DNA of 64,000 bases from Robertmurraya korlensis NBRC 107688 (GCF_001591645.1 NZ_BCVH01000013.1:43596-107595); one strand, 5' to 3'; shown: positions 8,435 through 17,804, numbered from the stretch's first letter. Numbers and translations: made by a program. Notes: generated by a model from the sequence alone, not told the origin.

Positions 8435-9424
8435 TTAATATTCTACTTTCCACATATATCTTCTTGTAGATAATGGATGATTGCGCTGTTCTGCCAAGTT
8501 ATCTGCGTATCTTCTTAATACATGGTTTAAGACTAGCGGAGCAATATATCCTTGAACAGACTCTGAAATTCCAGAAAAGTCAAAATCCTTCGCATCTAAA
8601 ACGATTAGCTTCTTTCCATACCGTTGTGAGAATTCAAGGGCACGCTCCTCTAAGTATCTTGTTTCATCTAGACCTAGAAGAATAATAAATGGTGTTTCTT
8701 CATCAATAATTTCAAATGGACCATGGAAGTATTCTCCTGCATGAATCGCATGGGAATGAACCCATTGCATCTCCATTAAAATACAAATCGCGAAGGAATA
8801 GGCCACACCATAATTTGATCCACTAGCCATCGTGTAGATAATTTTCTCATCCTTGTACTGTTTTCCAAATTCTACAGCAGCATCATGATATTGGGAAGCA
8901 GCTTTTTCAAAAACCGTTTGTAGGCTTTCTAAACTCTTCTCAAGAGAAGCAAATTTTTCATTGTTTTCTACAACCTTTAGTACTCCAAAGACTAATTGAT
9001 ACAGAACAGAGTAGTTTGTAGCAAATGCATTGGCAGTTGGGCCCCACTCATACTTAAGGACAACCTCTGAAGCTTGAGCCAATGGAGAAGTAGGCTCATT
9101 TGTTAGAGAAATGGTTAAGGCGCCTTTCGTACGAGCAAACCTAGCAGCTTCTACTGTTTCAGGAGTTGTACCAGAATGAGAGCATAGGATCACTAGAGAT
9201 GTATCCCCCAGCTTTGCGTGATTACGATGGATGAATTCATTCGCACTATATAGATGTGCATCTATCTTTTTTGCTTCACGATCAACAACGTACTTACTTG
9301 GGTACATTAAAGCAGATGAACCCCCACAAGCTACAAAAAAGACATTATCGATTTGTTTCTTCTCTACTTCCTCAAGCGCATGTTTGATTTGATTTTTTAC
9401 ATCTACGATTAGTTCAGTACTCAT
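8435..9424 (-). CDS. frlB: Fructosamine-6-phosphate deglycase
   Basis: 329 residues with two SIS (sugar isomerase) domains, about 20-160 and 185-320. The SIS phosphosugar signature is visible (FVACGGSSALM near 29-39 and LCSHSGTTPETVEAA near 79-93). FrlB splits fructosamine 6-phosphates into glucose 6-phosphate and the free amino acid in the cytoplasm. It is the first gene of the leftward operon and close in length to B. subtilis FrlB. The ATG at 9424 follows an AGGAGG with slightly long spacing. It could also be called a GlmS-like isomerase, but the frl context decides. Confidence 0.9.
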   Translation of the reverse strand: MSTELIVDVKNQIKHALEEVEKKQIDNVFFVACGGSSALMYPSKYVVDREAKKIDAHLYSANEFIHRNHAKLGDTSLVILCSHSGTTPETVEAARFARTKGALTISLTNEPTSPLAQASEVVLKYEWGPTANAFATNYSVLYQLVFGVLKVVENNEKFASLEKSLESLQTVFEKAASQYHDAAVEFGKQYKDEKIIYTMASGSNYGVAYSFAICILMEMQWVHSHAIHAGEYFHGPFEIIDEETPFIILLGLDETRYLEERALEFSQRYGKKLIVLDAKDFDFSGISESVQGYIAPLVLNHVLRRYADNLAEQRNHPLSTRRYMWKVEY

Positions 9425-9489
9425 ATTTTATAAAGCCTCCTAAGTATTTTTTTAATATGGGGTACTGCCTATCCTCCCTTCATTCAACA

Positions 9490-9559
9490 TACAACATTAT
9501 AGGACGTTATATATTGTTATATTATAATCTACTATATCCTAGCCTATCTCCTTAGTCAA
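9490..9559 (-). promoter_or_regulatory. frlB promoter with candidate FrlR operator
   Basis: On the minus strand TTGACT (9554-9559), a 17-bp spacer and TATAGT (9531-9536) make a good sigma-A promoter. Just downstream, at 9505-9524, the minus strand reads TAATATAACAATATATAACG, the motif also found before frlR. An operator over the start region would block transcription, as expected for a GntR-type repressor. Confidence 0.65.
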
Positions 9560-9748
9560 CGGAATTTTCAGAAAATAATTTCGACTTTATTCGGCATTTT
9601 ACTCATTTCCAATAGACTAAAGGGAAAAAGAAATGTGCAAAGTAAGTCTGTCTTTTACTTTCGACATTAGAACAAGATGTCTGAATGGATAGATTAAATG
9701 GTTCCTGATATATTTAATTACATTACATAAGAAAAGGAGTGGTAAGAA
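9560..9748. other. Intergenic region between frlB promoter and the SDR gene
   Basis: AT-rich sequence of about 190 bp. An AAAAGGAGTGG ribosome site serves the gene at 9749. No clear promoter, repeat or RNA structure was recognised. Confidence 0.5.
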
Positions 9749-10465
9749 ATGCAATCCATTAATGGAAAAACAGCGATTGTAACTGGTGCAGGCAGAGGAA
9801 TTGGTCGTGCCACAGCGATTGCTCTTGCAAAAGAAGGAGTAAATGTTGGTTTAATAGGATTAACTCTTTCGAATCTTGAAAAAGTTGCTGAGGAACTACA
9901 AGGCTTCAATGTTAAAGTTTCTGTTGCAACAGCTGATGTGGCAGACCTTGACTCCATTACTACTGCAGTGGAGAAAGTAAAAGGAGAACTTGGTTCCATA
10001 GATATCTTAATTAATAATGCAGGAACAGCGAAATTTGGTGGGTTTTTAGATCTCTCGCCTGAAGAGTGGGAAAACATTATTAAAGTTAACCTTATGGGTG
10101 TGTACAATACCACTCGTGCGGTTTTACCGGAAATGGTTGAAAGAAAATCGGGAGACATTGTTAATATTTCTTCTAGCGCCGGACAGAAAGGTGCACCTGT
10201 CACAAGCGCGTACAGTGCATCCAAATTTGCGGTTCTTGGTTTAACAGAGTCCTTAGCTTTAGAAGTTCGTAAGCACAACATCCGTGTGGTCGGCCTTACA
10301 CCTAGCACAGTCGTAACAGACCTTGCCGCGGAAGCAAACTTAATCTCTGGTAACCCTGAAAACGTCATGCACCCAGAAGACTTAGCAGACCTCATCGTAT
10401 CCGGCCTAAAGCTCCACCCACGCGTATTCCTAAAATCAGCCGGCCTCTGGTCCACCAACCCATAG
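9749..10465 (+). CDS. Short-chain dehydrogenase/reductase, 3-ketoacyl-ACP-reductase-like
   Basis: 238 residues of the classical SDR family. The NAD(P) motif TGAGRGIG is at 12-19, NNAG at 89-92, catalytic serine at 142-143 and the YxxxK pair at 155-159. The arginine in the glycine motif suggests NADPH. Such proteins are often named FabG, yet this gene stands alone, away from fatty-acid genes, so its substrate is open. The start has AAAAGGAG at a good distance. A hairpin repeat follows the stop at once. Confidence 0.85.
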   Translation: MQSINGKTAIVTGAGRGIGRATAIALAKEGVNVGLIGLTLSNLEKVAEELQGFNVKVSVATADVADLDSITTAVEKVKGELGSIDILINNAGTAKFGGFLDLSPEEWENIIKVNLMGVYNTTRAVLPEMVERKSGDIVNISSSAGQKGAPVTSAYSASKFAVLGLTESLALEVRKHNIRVVGLTPSTVVTDLAAEANLISGNPENVMHPEDLADLIVSGLKLHPRVFLKSAGLWSTNP

Positions 10466-10540
10466 GGTGACAGACACCCTCCGTGGACAAATCACCCCAA
10501 TCTGTCTTTTTGTGGTGTCTGTCACCCTTCGTGGACAGAT
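10464..10540. repeat. Duplicated GGTGWCWGWCACC module with CGTGGACA tail
   Basis: Two arms, AGGGTGACAGACACC (10464-10478) and GGTGTCTGTCACCCT (10514-10528), are perfect inverse complements of 15 bp. Each is itself nearly palindromic and each is followed in the same direction by YCGTGGACARAT (near 10481 and 10530). It can thus be read as one long hairpin or as two direct copies of a module. A related palindrome occurs at 40811-40843. Confidence 0.6.
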
Positions 10541-10583
10541 TCGCTTGATTTGTACGCGTGAGGTGGACACTATTTTATAAGAA

Positions 10584-10612
10584 GCGAGAGTCTCAAGACT
10601 CTCGCTTTCTTA
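10584..10612 (+). terminator. Terminator-like hairpin after the SDR gene
   Basis: GCGAGAGTCT and AGACTCTCGC form a perfect 10-bp stem with a 2-nt gap, followed by TTTCTT. It would end the SDR transcript beyond the repeat. Confidence 0.75.
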
Positions 10613-10750
10613 CTTTCAAGACCTTATTCCCTCCCTAGTATTTTCACAGAATTTGTAATCTGAATTTTCTTTACTTTAAAAATTTAAGCAGTTACGATTA
10701 AAGTTGGAATGGAAAAACATTCCTACTACATACACAAGGAGGAGAGCACG

Positions 10751-10804
10751 ATGATTCAAATAAGAAGAAAAGAAAAGCAAATTCAAAAGGAAGAATCTAC
10801 TTAG
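10751..10804 (+). CDS. Small ORF (17 aa) leading the GNAT-fusion gene
   Basis: ATG 10751 follows AAGGAGGAGAGCACG, a very strong ribosome site. It opens the 17-codon ORF MIQIRRKEKQIQKEEST, which stops 16 bp before the start of the large downstream gene, whose own ribosome site (GAGAGGAG) overlaps the end of this ORF. That spacing suggests translational coupling or a leader peptide. The peptide is highly charged (K, R, E, Q) with no recognisable domain. Confidence 0.35.
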   Translation: MIQIRRKEKQIQKEEST

Positions 10805-10820
10805 TGAGAGGAGAAACTAT

Positions 10821-13800
10821 ATGCCATCTGTAAAAAATGGGATCCAAATTGTAAGTTATCACGAAGGATTAGCCGCAGGGGTAGCAAAAATGTGGAATTT
10901 AAGCCGTGACAGTTGGGGCGGCGACACCCGTGTCATGACAGAGGAACAAGTGAAAACAAAGGAAGCCAATTCTGAAAATATCGAGCTGTATCTGGCACTA
11001 GATGAAAATGAAGTCGTTGGCTATTGTGGATTATCTGAATATAAGGAGGATACTGGCTCTTTATACATCCCCTTACTCAACGTTCTTCCAAGTCACCATG
11101 GGAAAAAAATCGGGAAAATGCTTGTTATGAAAGCTCTTGAAAAAACACTCGAGCTCGGTTGGCCACGTCTTGACTTATACACCTGGCCAGGCAATACAAA
11201 AGCTGTTCCACTTTATAAAAAATGTGGTTTCTTTTGGGAGGATCGTGACGACACTACCCACCTGATGAACTTCATCCCCAAGGTGCTAAATACTCCACTT
11301 CTTCAACCACTATTTGAAAAAATGGACTGGTATGAAGCAAGTACAAGACAAATAGAAGTGAAGCCGGATGGAGAAAATAAAAATGGATTTTCCTTCTATG
11401 AATATAGCTGGAGTTCACCTGAAGCTAATGTACGTGTTCAATTCGAGCGGACGAGTCGGGGCATTACCCTGATTGAAACCGATGACTTCCTCGTTCAGCT
11501 TTCAATGGATAACCATGAAGTGATTGAGGAACTGGAGCATACCTATCAATTAACAATCGTAAACAAAACTGATAGTCCTATGTCCTTTCAGGCTACTGGT
11601 ACTAAGAATGCACGAGTCGAATATCAACTCCATACGGGACAACTAACCGTAGAAAAAGAGGTTACACTCTCTAATACTTTTAAAGTACGAAAAGGCGAAG
11701 AGCCTAGTGTTTGGCGAACTCATCCAAGCATTCAAGTAACCGTAGAAATTAATGGTGTTCCATGCGATTTGAACATTGGGATATCCCCCATCCAACCTGC
11801 TAAGCTTGAAGCTTTCAATGAAGGAAATTTTTCCTTTTTAAATACAAAGTCTGAGTTTTACCTGGAGTTAAAAAATAATCTTTCTGTCGAAACAGAGTTT
11901 GTTCTAACCATTCCTGAAAATGACCTAGTCAGTCTTCAACATACATCATACGAGGTTACGGTTCCTGCTAAAGGAAGAATAACCCTACCCCTACCCATTA
12001 TCGTTAGAAAGCATGGTTTTTACGATCCAATTATTCATGTTCAAACTAAGACCTCCAATCATATACTCACTTTTGAACAGCAAATTTCGGTAGCTTTTAA
12101 AGGGGCAGGAAAGAAATTTGGTGGAGAATCTAAGCTATACTGGCATGTATATAACGGTCAAAGCCAATTAAACATACGAAAGCTCGATCTTAATGTCCAA
12201 TTAAAAAAAGATGCTAGAAGGAAACAGCCATCATTTGCATTTCTTGCCCCAAAACTTGGAAAACCTTACACCAATGAATTTAACAAAAAGAAACCAACAT
12301 CAGTGACTTGGGATACAGATGATTCATCTATTATTATCAAATTTGTACTTCAATCAAGTGATTTCCCAGGAATCTACTTAACTGAGTGTCTTCAGCTATT
12401 TGGAGATGGAATCGTTCACCAGTGGGTTGAAATCGAAAATGCCCACCCCACCACTTACCAAAATATTGCTATCAGTCAGCCCATCTACCAAGAACTTGGC
12501 AACACATACTTTCCTCTAGACCAAAGAGTCGTTTTCTTTTCGGAGGACCGCCCGCTTGAATTCGGGGATCTAAATCCTGCTATGATAACGGGTCATTGGT
12601 ATTTCTCTAAGACTGAAGGAGAAACAGTTGGAGTGACTTGGCCAAAGAATAGCAAGGCAGCTCCGGAAGGTTGGCAATTCGTCATTGAGCAAAAGGTTGG
12701 TGAGATGAAACCTGGGGCAAAGGCTTCAACTGAAAAAATCATCGTTGCTTTAGATTCGTTCCAGGAAGCAAACCATTTTCAGGCTTTTGCAGAGAAAAGC
12801 CATTTCGTTGATGCAATTGATATAACGAGTGAATTGGATCTCAAGGCAAATGAGATGATTATTACGCCAAGCTCATCTCCCTCCTTTACATTAAAGACAT
12901 ATAGAAACAGTTATCTGGATGGAACGCTTGAAATCACTTGCGACCAAACTCCTGTTGGCAAATGGAGTATCCAGGCAAAAGAAGAGAAAAATTCTATTAC
13001 TTATGAACAACAGCTGTCAGTAGATACCCCTATTTCACATATATCAGCTTATTTTCAACAGCCAGGTATCCAGACGAAATTCGAGGGTCTACTTCTTTCT
13101 CCAAGTGGAGCTATTTCCTCTAAGACAGAGGCTGATGGCTCAATAGTTGTTGAGAATGGTTGTTTATTGATAAAAGCAAATGCTGATTTTTACCCCGGAT
13201 TATATTCGTTGAAAGTAAACGGACTGGAGTGGTTAGATACAGAGTATCCAGAAAGAATCGCCAAAAGCTGGTGGAATCCATGGGCAGGAGGAATGAAGTG
13301 GTCTCCCGAAGGGATTACTACCTTCTCTCTTTTAAAAGAAAAAACAACTGTATCAACGGCTAATATACGTGATCGCAAAGGCAATACTTGGAGAGGAATA
13401 GCGATTCAGACAAATTTCGAAGAACATTTACAATGGAAAAATGTTGAGTATATTCACTACTATCTGATGCTACCTAACGTTCCTGTTTTAGCAACATTCT
13501 TACAGGTAATACATGATGGCGGGAAATGGCTGACTGGGGAAAGATGGTTGACTGACCTATTCCTCGGTGGAGAGGTTTTAACAAACCTATCTATTAAAGA
13601 TGGCTGTACGGAATATCGGGTAGGCAAACAGGAATTACCAATGTATCTGCCACAAGACTCCTATATTGAATCAGCTACAAAAAAAGAGAGGCTTTATGTA
13701 ATTTCAAGTCTGAACACGGAAGAGACCGAAGCCTATATAAATAAAGAGGCATTTCATCTAGTTGCAGCGCAACCAGGATTCGCAAATAAGAAAGACAAAG

Positions 13801-13883
13801 CAACTGCTCCCCTGTTCTTCCTGTTTGATGAGCGAAAACTACCAGCAGAAGCAGTACAAAAACTACTAAATATCCAATTTTAA
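10821..13883 (+). CDS. GNAT acetyltransferase fused to a large beta-rich C-terminal region
   Basis: 1020 residues. Residues about 8-150 form a GNAT domain with the acetyl-CoA loop HGKKIGKMLV near 94-103 and the late motif NTKAVPLYKKCGF near 128-140. The remaining 850 residues look like serial beta-sandwich domains. Residues about 340-430 read like a NEW3/CARDB-type stalk. The end (about 775-1000, rich in W, G and aromatics) resembles galactose-mutarotase-like supersandwich folds, but I cannot confirm this. There is no signal peptide or membrane segment, so it is cytoplasmic. It is followed after 11 bp by an amidohydrolase, surely one operon. The substrate is unknown; a sugar- or peptidoglycan-related ligand is only a guess. 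Confidence 0.75.
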   Translation: MPSVKNGIQIVSYHEGLAAGVAKMWNLSRDSWGGDTRVMTEEQVKTKEANSENIELYLALDENEVVGYCGLSEYKEDTGSLYIPLLNVLPSHHGKKIGKMLVMKALEKTLELGWPRLDLYTWPGNTKAVPLYKKCGFFWEDRDDTTHLMNFIPKVLNTPLLQPLFEKMDWYEASTRQIEVKPDGENKNGFSFYEYSWSSPEANVRVQFERTSRGITLIETDDFLVQLSMDNHEVIEELEHTYQLTIVNKTDSPMSFQATGTKNARVEYQLHTGQLTVEKEVTLSNTFKVRKGEEPSVWRTHPSIQVTVEINGVPCDLNIGISPIQPAKLEAFNEGNFSFLNTKSEFYLELKNNLSVETEFVLTIPENDLVSLQHTSYEVTVPAKGRITLPLPIIVRKHGFYDPIIHVQTKTSNHILTFEQQISVAFKGAGKKFGGESKLYWHVYNGQSQLNIRKLDLNVQLKKDARRKQPSFAFLAPKLGKPYTNEFNKKKPTSVTWDTDDSSIIIKFVLQSSDFPGIYLTECLQLFGDGIVHQWVEIENAHPTTYQNIAISQPIYQELGNTYFPLDQRVVFFSEDRPLEFGDLNPAMITGHWYFSKTEGETVGVTWPKNSKAAPEGWQFVIEQKVGEMKPGAKASTEKIIVALDSFQEANHFQAFAEKSHFVDAIDITSELDLKANEMIITPSSSPSFTLKTYRNSYLDGTLEITCDQTPVGKWSIQAKEEKNSITYEQQLSVDTPISHISAYFQQPGIQTKFEGLLLSPSGAISSKTEADGSIVVENGCLLIKANADFYPGLYSLKVNGLEWLDTEYPERIAKSWWNPWAGGMKWSPEGITTFSLLKEKTTVSTANIRDRKGNTWRGIAIQTNFEEHLQWKNVEYIHYYLMLPNVPVLATFLQVIHDGGKWLTGERWLTDLFLGGEVLTNLSIKDGCTEYRVGKQELPMYLPQDSYIESATKKERLYVISSLNTEETEAYINKEAFHLVAAQPGFANKKDKATAPLFFLFDERKLPAEAVQKLLNIQF

Positions 13884-13894
13884 AAGGAGTTATT

Positions 13895-14749
13895 ATGAAA
13901 ATCATCGATGCTCATATTCACCTATCGAACATACATTCATTTCATGAAACAGCTGAAAATATATCATTTGTGGATTATTCAGCCTCTGGCATTATCAAAG
14001 AATTCGAGGAAGCTGGAGTGGTGCTTGGTATAGGGATGGGACTTACGGAAACAGAAAGAATGGGGTTTCCTGATTACGAGACGCCAACACCGATGGGTCT
14101 CGATTTAGTCGATGAGCTTCCACCTTCTATCTTTACGTGTGCAGGAGTAAATCCGTACAATTTAGATGAGAAGGCGCTCACTCGTTTAGAAGGGATGTTA
14201 TTACATCCTAAAACGGTTGGAATCAAGATTTATCTTGGTTATTATCCGTTTTATGCCTATGACCCTGTTTATAAGCCCGTTTATAGACTAGCGGCAAAAT
14301 ACAAACTTCCTGTCGTCTTTCATACAGGGGATACGTATTCAGAAAGGGGCTATTTAAAATACTCTCACCCTCTCACCATCGATGAGGTTGCGGTTGACAA
14401 TAGAGATGTGAATTTTATGATGGCTCATTTCGGGGACCCGTGGACACTTACAGGTGCAGAAATCATTTATAAAAATCCAAATGTATTTGCAGATTTATCT
14501 GGACTAATTGTCGGGACAAAAAAGGACCTAGCAGCGAAAAGCGAAGGTCGTTTCCTTGATCATTTGCGACACGCCTTGGTATTTGCAGACTCTTATGACA
14601 AGCTTTTGTTTGGTACCGACTGGCCATTAGTACCGATTGCTCCGTACATTGAGTTTATCAAAAAATTAATCCCTGAAGAATACCATAGCCAAGTGTTCTA
14701 CGAAACCGCATTAAAGGTTTTTCCAAAAATTCAACCGTTTATTAAATAA
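13895..14749 (+). CDS. Amidohydrolase-family metal-dependent hydrolase
   Basis: 284 residues of the amidohydrolase_2 TIM-barrel type. The N-terminal metal motif DAHIHL is at 5-10, a middle histidine in FHTGDTYS near 147-154, another in MAHFGDPW near 174-181, and the C-terminal aspartate in FGTDWPL near 243-249. These are the usual metal and catalytic positions. It has AAAAGGAG before ATG 13895 and lies 11 bp behind the GNAT-fusion gene, so both proteins probably act on one compound, for example acetylation and then hydrolysis or decarboxylation. Substrate unknown. Confidence 0.8.
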   Translation: MKIIDAHIHLSNIHSFHETAENISFVDYSASGIIKEFEEAGVVLGIGMGLTETERMGFPDYETPTPMGLDLVDELPPSIFTCAGVNPYNLDEKALTRLEGMLLHPKTVGIKIYLGYYPFYAYDPVYKPVYRLAAKYKLPVVFHTGDTYSERGYLKYSHPLTIDEVAVDNRDVNFMMAHFGDPWTLTGAEIIYKNPNVFADLSGLIVGTKKDLAAKSEGRFLDHLRHALVFADSYDKLLFGTDWPLVPIAPYIEFIKKLIPEEYHSQVFYETALKVFPKIQPFIK

Positions 14750-14754
14750 CCAAA

Positions 14755-14786
14755 GGGGCTGCCTGTTTTTTCAAGGCAGCTCTTTC
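14755..14786 (+). terminator. Terminator after the amidohydrolase gene
   Basis: GCTGCC (14758) pairs with GGCAGC (14775-14780) around a T-rich loop, followed by TCTTTC. It ends the GNAT-fusion/amidohydrolase transcript. Confidence 0.6.
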
Positions 14787-14810
14787 GTATTTATAGAGAT
14801 TGCCGTTCTA

Positions 14811-15218
14811 TTAAACTTCAACAAAAAATGGATGTGTTTCTTCATTCAGACAATACTCCATTCTCGTCTTAAAGTGTTTCCAAGTGACCATTTCAAGTGC
14901 TTTTTCTATACGAAAAAACCCCACTTCTAAACTCTCAGGTGAAGTAGCTAGTTGGCCACCAACTACTTTCCCGATGAACATAGTACTGCAAATAGAGTGC
15001 TTTACATTTTGAAAAATACCACAGAGCTTTACGATTTCAATATCTATCCCACTTTCTTCTTTTGTTTCTCGTATCACAGCTGCCTTAATCGACTCTCCTT
15101 CTTCAACCTGACCACCTGGCATTTCCCAACCTCTCCGTGGACTTTTTATTAAAAGAACTTCATTATTATCATTCAGTACGAAAGCCTTGGCAGAAACAAT
15201 ATGCTTCGGTGCTACCAT
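14811..15218 (-). CDS. Nudix hydrolase
   Basis: About 135 residues when started at ATG 15218. A 148-residue version from GTG 15257 is open but lacks a good ribosome site, whereas AAGGGAG lies before 15218. The Nudix box G-x5-E-x7-RE-x2-EE-x-G is complete (GGQVEEGESIKAAVIRETKE and following residues). It hydrolyses a nucleoside-diphosphate-linked compound in a Mg-dependent way; the segment SPRRGWEMPGGQ is common in small Bacillus MutT/YtkD-like proteins. The substrate cannot be read from the sequence. It stands alone, convergent with the amidohydrolase. Confidence 0.85.
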   Translation of the reverse strand: MVAPKHIVSAKAFVLNDNNEVLLIKSPRRGWEMPGGQVEEGESIKAAVIRETKEESGIDIEIVKLCGIFQNVKHSICSTMFIGKVVGGQLATSPESLEVGFFRIEKALEMVTWKHFKTRMEYCLNEETHPFFVEV

Positions 15219-15289
15219 TTTTTCATCTGCTCCCTTCTTAAACACTTTTATTTCCACAATATGTATGTCAGAGAATAATAAACCCTTTA

Positions 15290-15323
15290 AAAAAAATAAA
15301 ATGCTGGTTATATCCCAGCATTT
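15290..15323 (-). terminator. Terminator of the ArAE-type gene
   Basis: On the minus strand AAATGCTGGG and CCAGCATTT form a stem followed by TATTTTTTTT, right after the stop at 15325. Confidence 0.85.
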
Positions 15324-15324
15324 C

Positions 15325-16374
15325 TTACATCTCGGCGTTAGCCCCTTTATATTGAATGAATTTCTGGTGCTTATGTGCCAATAATTGTATCTGGTGCAGC
15401 TCCTCTATCAAGTCATGAATGGAAAGGAGCTCAAACAGTAGCGCAATATACGTTTGGGGACACTTATCCTCTTGTACACATTTTTTAAATATTGACCGAA
15501 GTTCCGCCGCCACCTGTAGATGTCCTTCATCCATCCGGTACTCCTTATCATTCAGTGCATATTTAAAGGACTTGAACATCAACTGGATGGACTCTTCCTT
15601 ACATAATGGTGCATCAAGTGGAGGAATAGCCATAAGATTGGCTACATGAAAAAACATTTGGCGCATAGTACTTAACTTTTTATATTCATAATGAAACTCC
15701 CTGGTATACTTTCGGTCAATATGATGTAACTTCCATTCCTGCTTTTGATACTCACATAATGTCTCTACGGATTCGAAGTCCTTCCAAAGCCTTTCAAACT
15801 TTGCCTTAGTCTCTTGATGTAATGGCTGTTGAAATACAATTTCTTTTCCGCGTTCTTCAATAACTGTGCCTGTCTCAATGATATAATGGTGAAGCTTAGA
15901 TTTAATCATCAATGAGTAATTCGGTTTTATAACAAGGAAATTAACGAGTGCGGATACCGTTAAGCCAATACCCGTTGTTCCCAGCCGAATAAAAAATGAG
16001 CTTAAAAAATGATCATGAACGGTTGATATCATCGCTACTCCTGTCAAAACAGCTACAAGTGTTCCATCGTGCAATCGAAGCTTATAACATACGATAATCG
16101 TCGTAACTGCTACGAGCATGTAAGTAAACGGACTATCTCCAAAGACAAAATTAAATAAAACAGAAAAAGCGGCTCCAATAGCTGATGCCGGAAACCGAAC
16201 GAACGCCTTTTTAATAGAATGCGCTGCAGTAGGTTCAATCGTAACAATCGCTGTTATAACTGCAAACATCGGAGGCCAAGACAGTAGGTCACATATAAGC
16301 GCAGTAAGAAACACAGCAATCCCTGTCTTAACAATTCTTCCACCAAAAAATTTATATTTCTTTAGAAGTTCCAT
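15325..16374 (-). CDS. Aromatic acid exporter family (ArAE/DUF939) membrane protein
   Basis: About 349 residues from ATG 16374, chosen because AAAAAAGGA lies 9 bp before it; an upstream TTG start at 16395 would overlap that ribosome site. The N-terminal half (about 10-165) has five to six membrane helices with TALICDLLSWPPMFAVITAIVTIEPT, wording typical of ArAE_1/FUSC proteins. The C-terminal half is soluble and helical. Such proteins are thought to export aromatic carboxylic acids or to act as half-size FUSC pumps, but few are tested. Monocistronic, with a strong terminator. Confidence 0.8.
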   Translation of the reverse strand: MELLKKYKFFGGRIVKTGIAVFLTALICDLLSWPPMFAVITAIVTIEPTAAHSIKKAFVRFPASAIGAAFSVLFNFVFGDSPFTYMLVAVTTIIVCYKLRLHDGTLVAVLTGVAMISTVHDHFLSSFFIRLGTTGIGLTVSALVNFLVIKPNYSLMIKSKLHHYIIETGTVIEERGKEIVFQQPLHQETKAKFERLWKDFESVETLCEYQKQEWKLHHIDRKYTREFHYEYKKLSTMRQMFFHVANLMAIPPLDAPLCKEESIQLMFKSFKYALNDKEYRMDEGHLQVAAELRSIFKKCVQEDKCPQTYIALLFELLSIHDLIEELHQIQLLAHKHQKFIQYKGANAEM

Positions 16375-16488
16375 TAAAAACATTCCTTTTTTCAATGTCT
16401 TCTTTAATTATACAACAACTAAAATAATTCCCAAAACATGGTTAGGAAACAATAGTTGTATGTCATTATATGTTTACATTAAATATAT

Positions 16489-16521
16489 AAAAAATCTCTC
16501 CTATTTATGGAGAGATTTTTT
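16489..16521 (-). terminator. Terminator of the sugar-acid operon
   Basis: AAAAAATCTCTCC pairs with GGAGAGATTTTTT, right after the dctM stop on the minus strand. Confidence 0.9.
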
Positions 16522-16525
16522 GACA

Positions 16526-17800
16526 CTATTTTACTAAGCTAGGTAATAACGTTGATAGGAATGGAACATATGCTACTAGCAGGATGACAAACAAAATCAT
16601 TCCGAAGAATGGCCAGAGATATTTAATCGATTCATTAATGTTTGCCTTAGCAATTCCATTTGTAATGAATAGAAGCACCCCAATTGGTGGTGTTATTCCT
16701 CCTATAATTAAACAAATAGCAACAACGGTAGCAAACTGTATAGGATCAAATCCAAAATCTACCGCTAAAACAGATAAGACAGGTACAAATATTATTGCTG
16801 CAGCGATAGTTTCTAAGAAACAACCAATTAATAGTAAAAAAGCAATAATTAGTAATATAACAATATGTTTACTTTCTGTAAAAACACTTAGCATATTTAC
16901 AACTTTAATAGGAAACTGCTCATTTGCTAGTATCCATCCAAACGCAGAAGCGGTTGCAGCAATAAACATAACCATAACCGTTGTATTTAATGCTTTCGTG
17001 AATATCTCACCCAAATCACGTATCTTCATCTCTTTATAGACAAAGGTACTAATAAGAAAACAATAGAGGACTGCAATCACACCTGATTCTGTTGCTGTAA
17101 AAGTACCTGTAACAATTCCCCCAATAATAATAACTGGAGCCATAAGAGCCCAGAAAGCAGTAAGAAAACTCTTCCACACTTCTTTCAAAGAAGCCCTCTC
17201 TGATTTTTCAAGACCAAGTTTTTTGGCAGCCATATAATTAATTATCATTAATCCCATCCCAATTAATATCCCTGGGATTGCTCCGGCTAAGAAAAGCTTT
17301 CCAATTGATAAACCTGTCAATGATCCGTATATAATCATAATGATGCTTGGAGGGATGATTGGTCCAAGTGAGCCTGCACATGCAGTTAACGCAGCAGCAT
17401 ATCCTTTCGGGTATCCCTTTTTTATCATAGATGGAATTAATACAGAACCGACAGCTGATGTATCTGCAGACGCGGAGCCAGATATTCCAGCAAAAGCCAT
17501 ACTCGTGAGAACCGTAACATGTCCTAAACCACCACGAATATGGCCAATCAATGAGCTAGAAAACCTGATTAATCTTGCCGAGATTCCCCCACTTTCCATT
17601 ATTACGCCAGCCAACATAAACAGTGGGATGGCTAAAAAAGTTGAACTATTTAATGTATTAAAAATTCTTGGGATGAGTAAGCTTAGCGGGATATCACTAA
17701 AGAAAAAAATTGAAAAAAGAGATGATAAGCCAATTGCAAACGCTATGGGTACTCTAATACATAGTAAAACGAGTAAACTTATAAACAACGCAACCAACAT
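16526..17800 (-). CDS. dctM: TRAP transporter large permease (DctM type)
   Basis: 424 residues and about 12 membrane helices, with family wording GIMSGSA-like FAGISGSASADTSAVGSVLIP near 110-130 and GSLGPIIPPSIIMIIYGS near 148-165. It forms the ion-coupled channel of a tripartite periplasmic-type transporter with the small subunit, whose gene ends 4 bp upstream. It is the last gene of the IclR-controlled operon. TRAP systems carry carboxylates and sugar acids, in line with the neighbouring dehydratase and FAH genes. Confidence 0.9.
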   Translation of the reverse strand: MLVALFISLLVLLCIRVPIAFAIGLSSLFSIFFFSDIPLSLLIPRIFNTLNSSTFLAIPLFMLAGVIMESGGISARLIRFSSSLIGHIRGGLGHVTVLTSMAFAGISGSASADTSAVGSVLIPSMIKKGYPKGYAAALTACAGSLGPIIPPSIIMIIYGSLTGLSIGKLFLAGAIPGILIGMGLMIINYMAAKKLGLEKSERASLKEVWKSFLTAFWALMAPVIIIGGIVTGTFTATESGVIAVLYCFLISTFVYKEMKIRDLGEIFTKALNTTVMVMFIAATASAFGWILANEQFPIKVVNMLSVFTESKHIVILLIIAFLLLIGCFLETIAAAIIFVPVLSVLAVDFGFDPIQFATVVAICLIIGGITPPIGVLLFITNGIAKANINESIKYLWPFFGMILFVILLVAYVPFLSTLLPSLVK

Positions 17801-17804
17801 ACTA

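Noticed and set aside
9718..10458. 246-codon ORF opposite the SDR gene
   Set aside because: The plus-strand SDR carries all family motifs; this is its antisense shadow with a biased composition.
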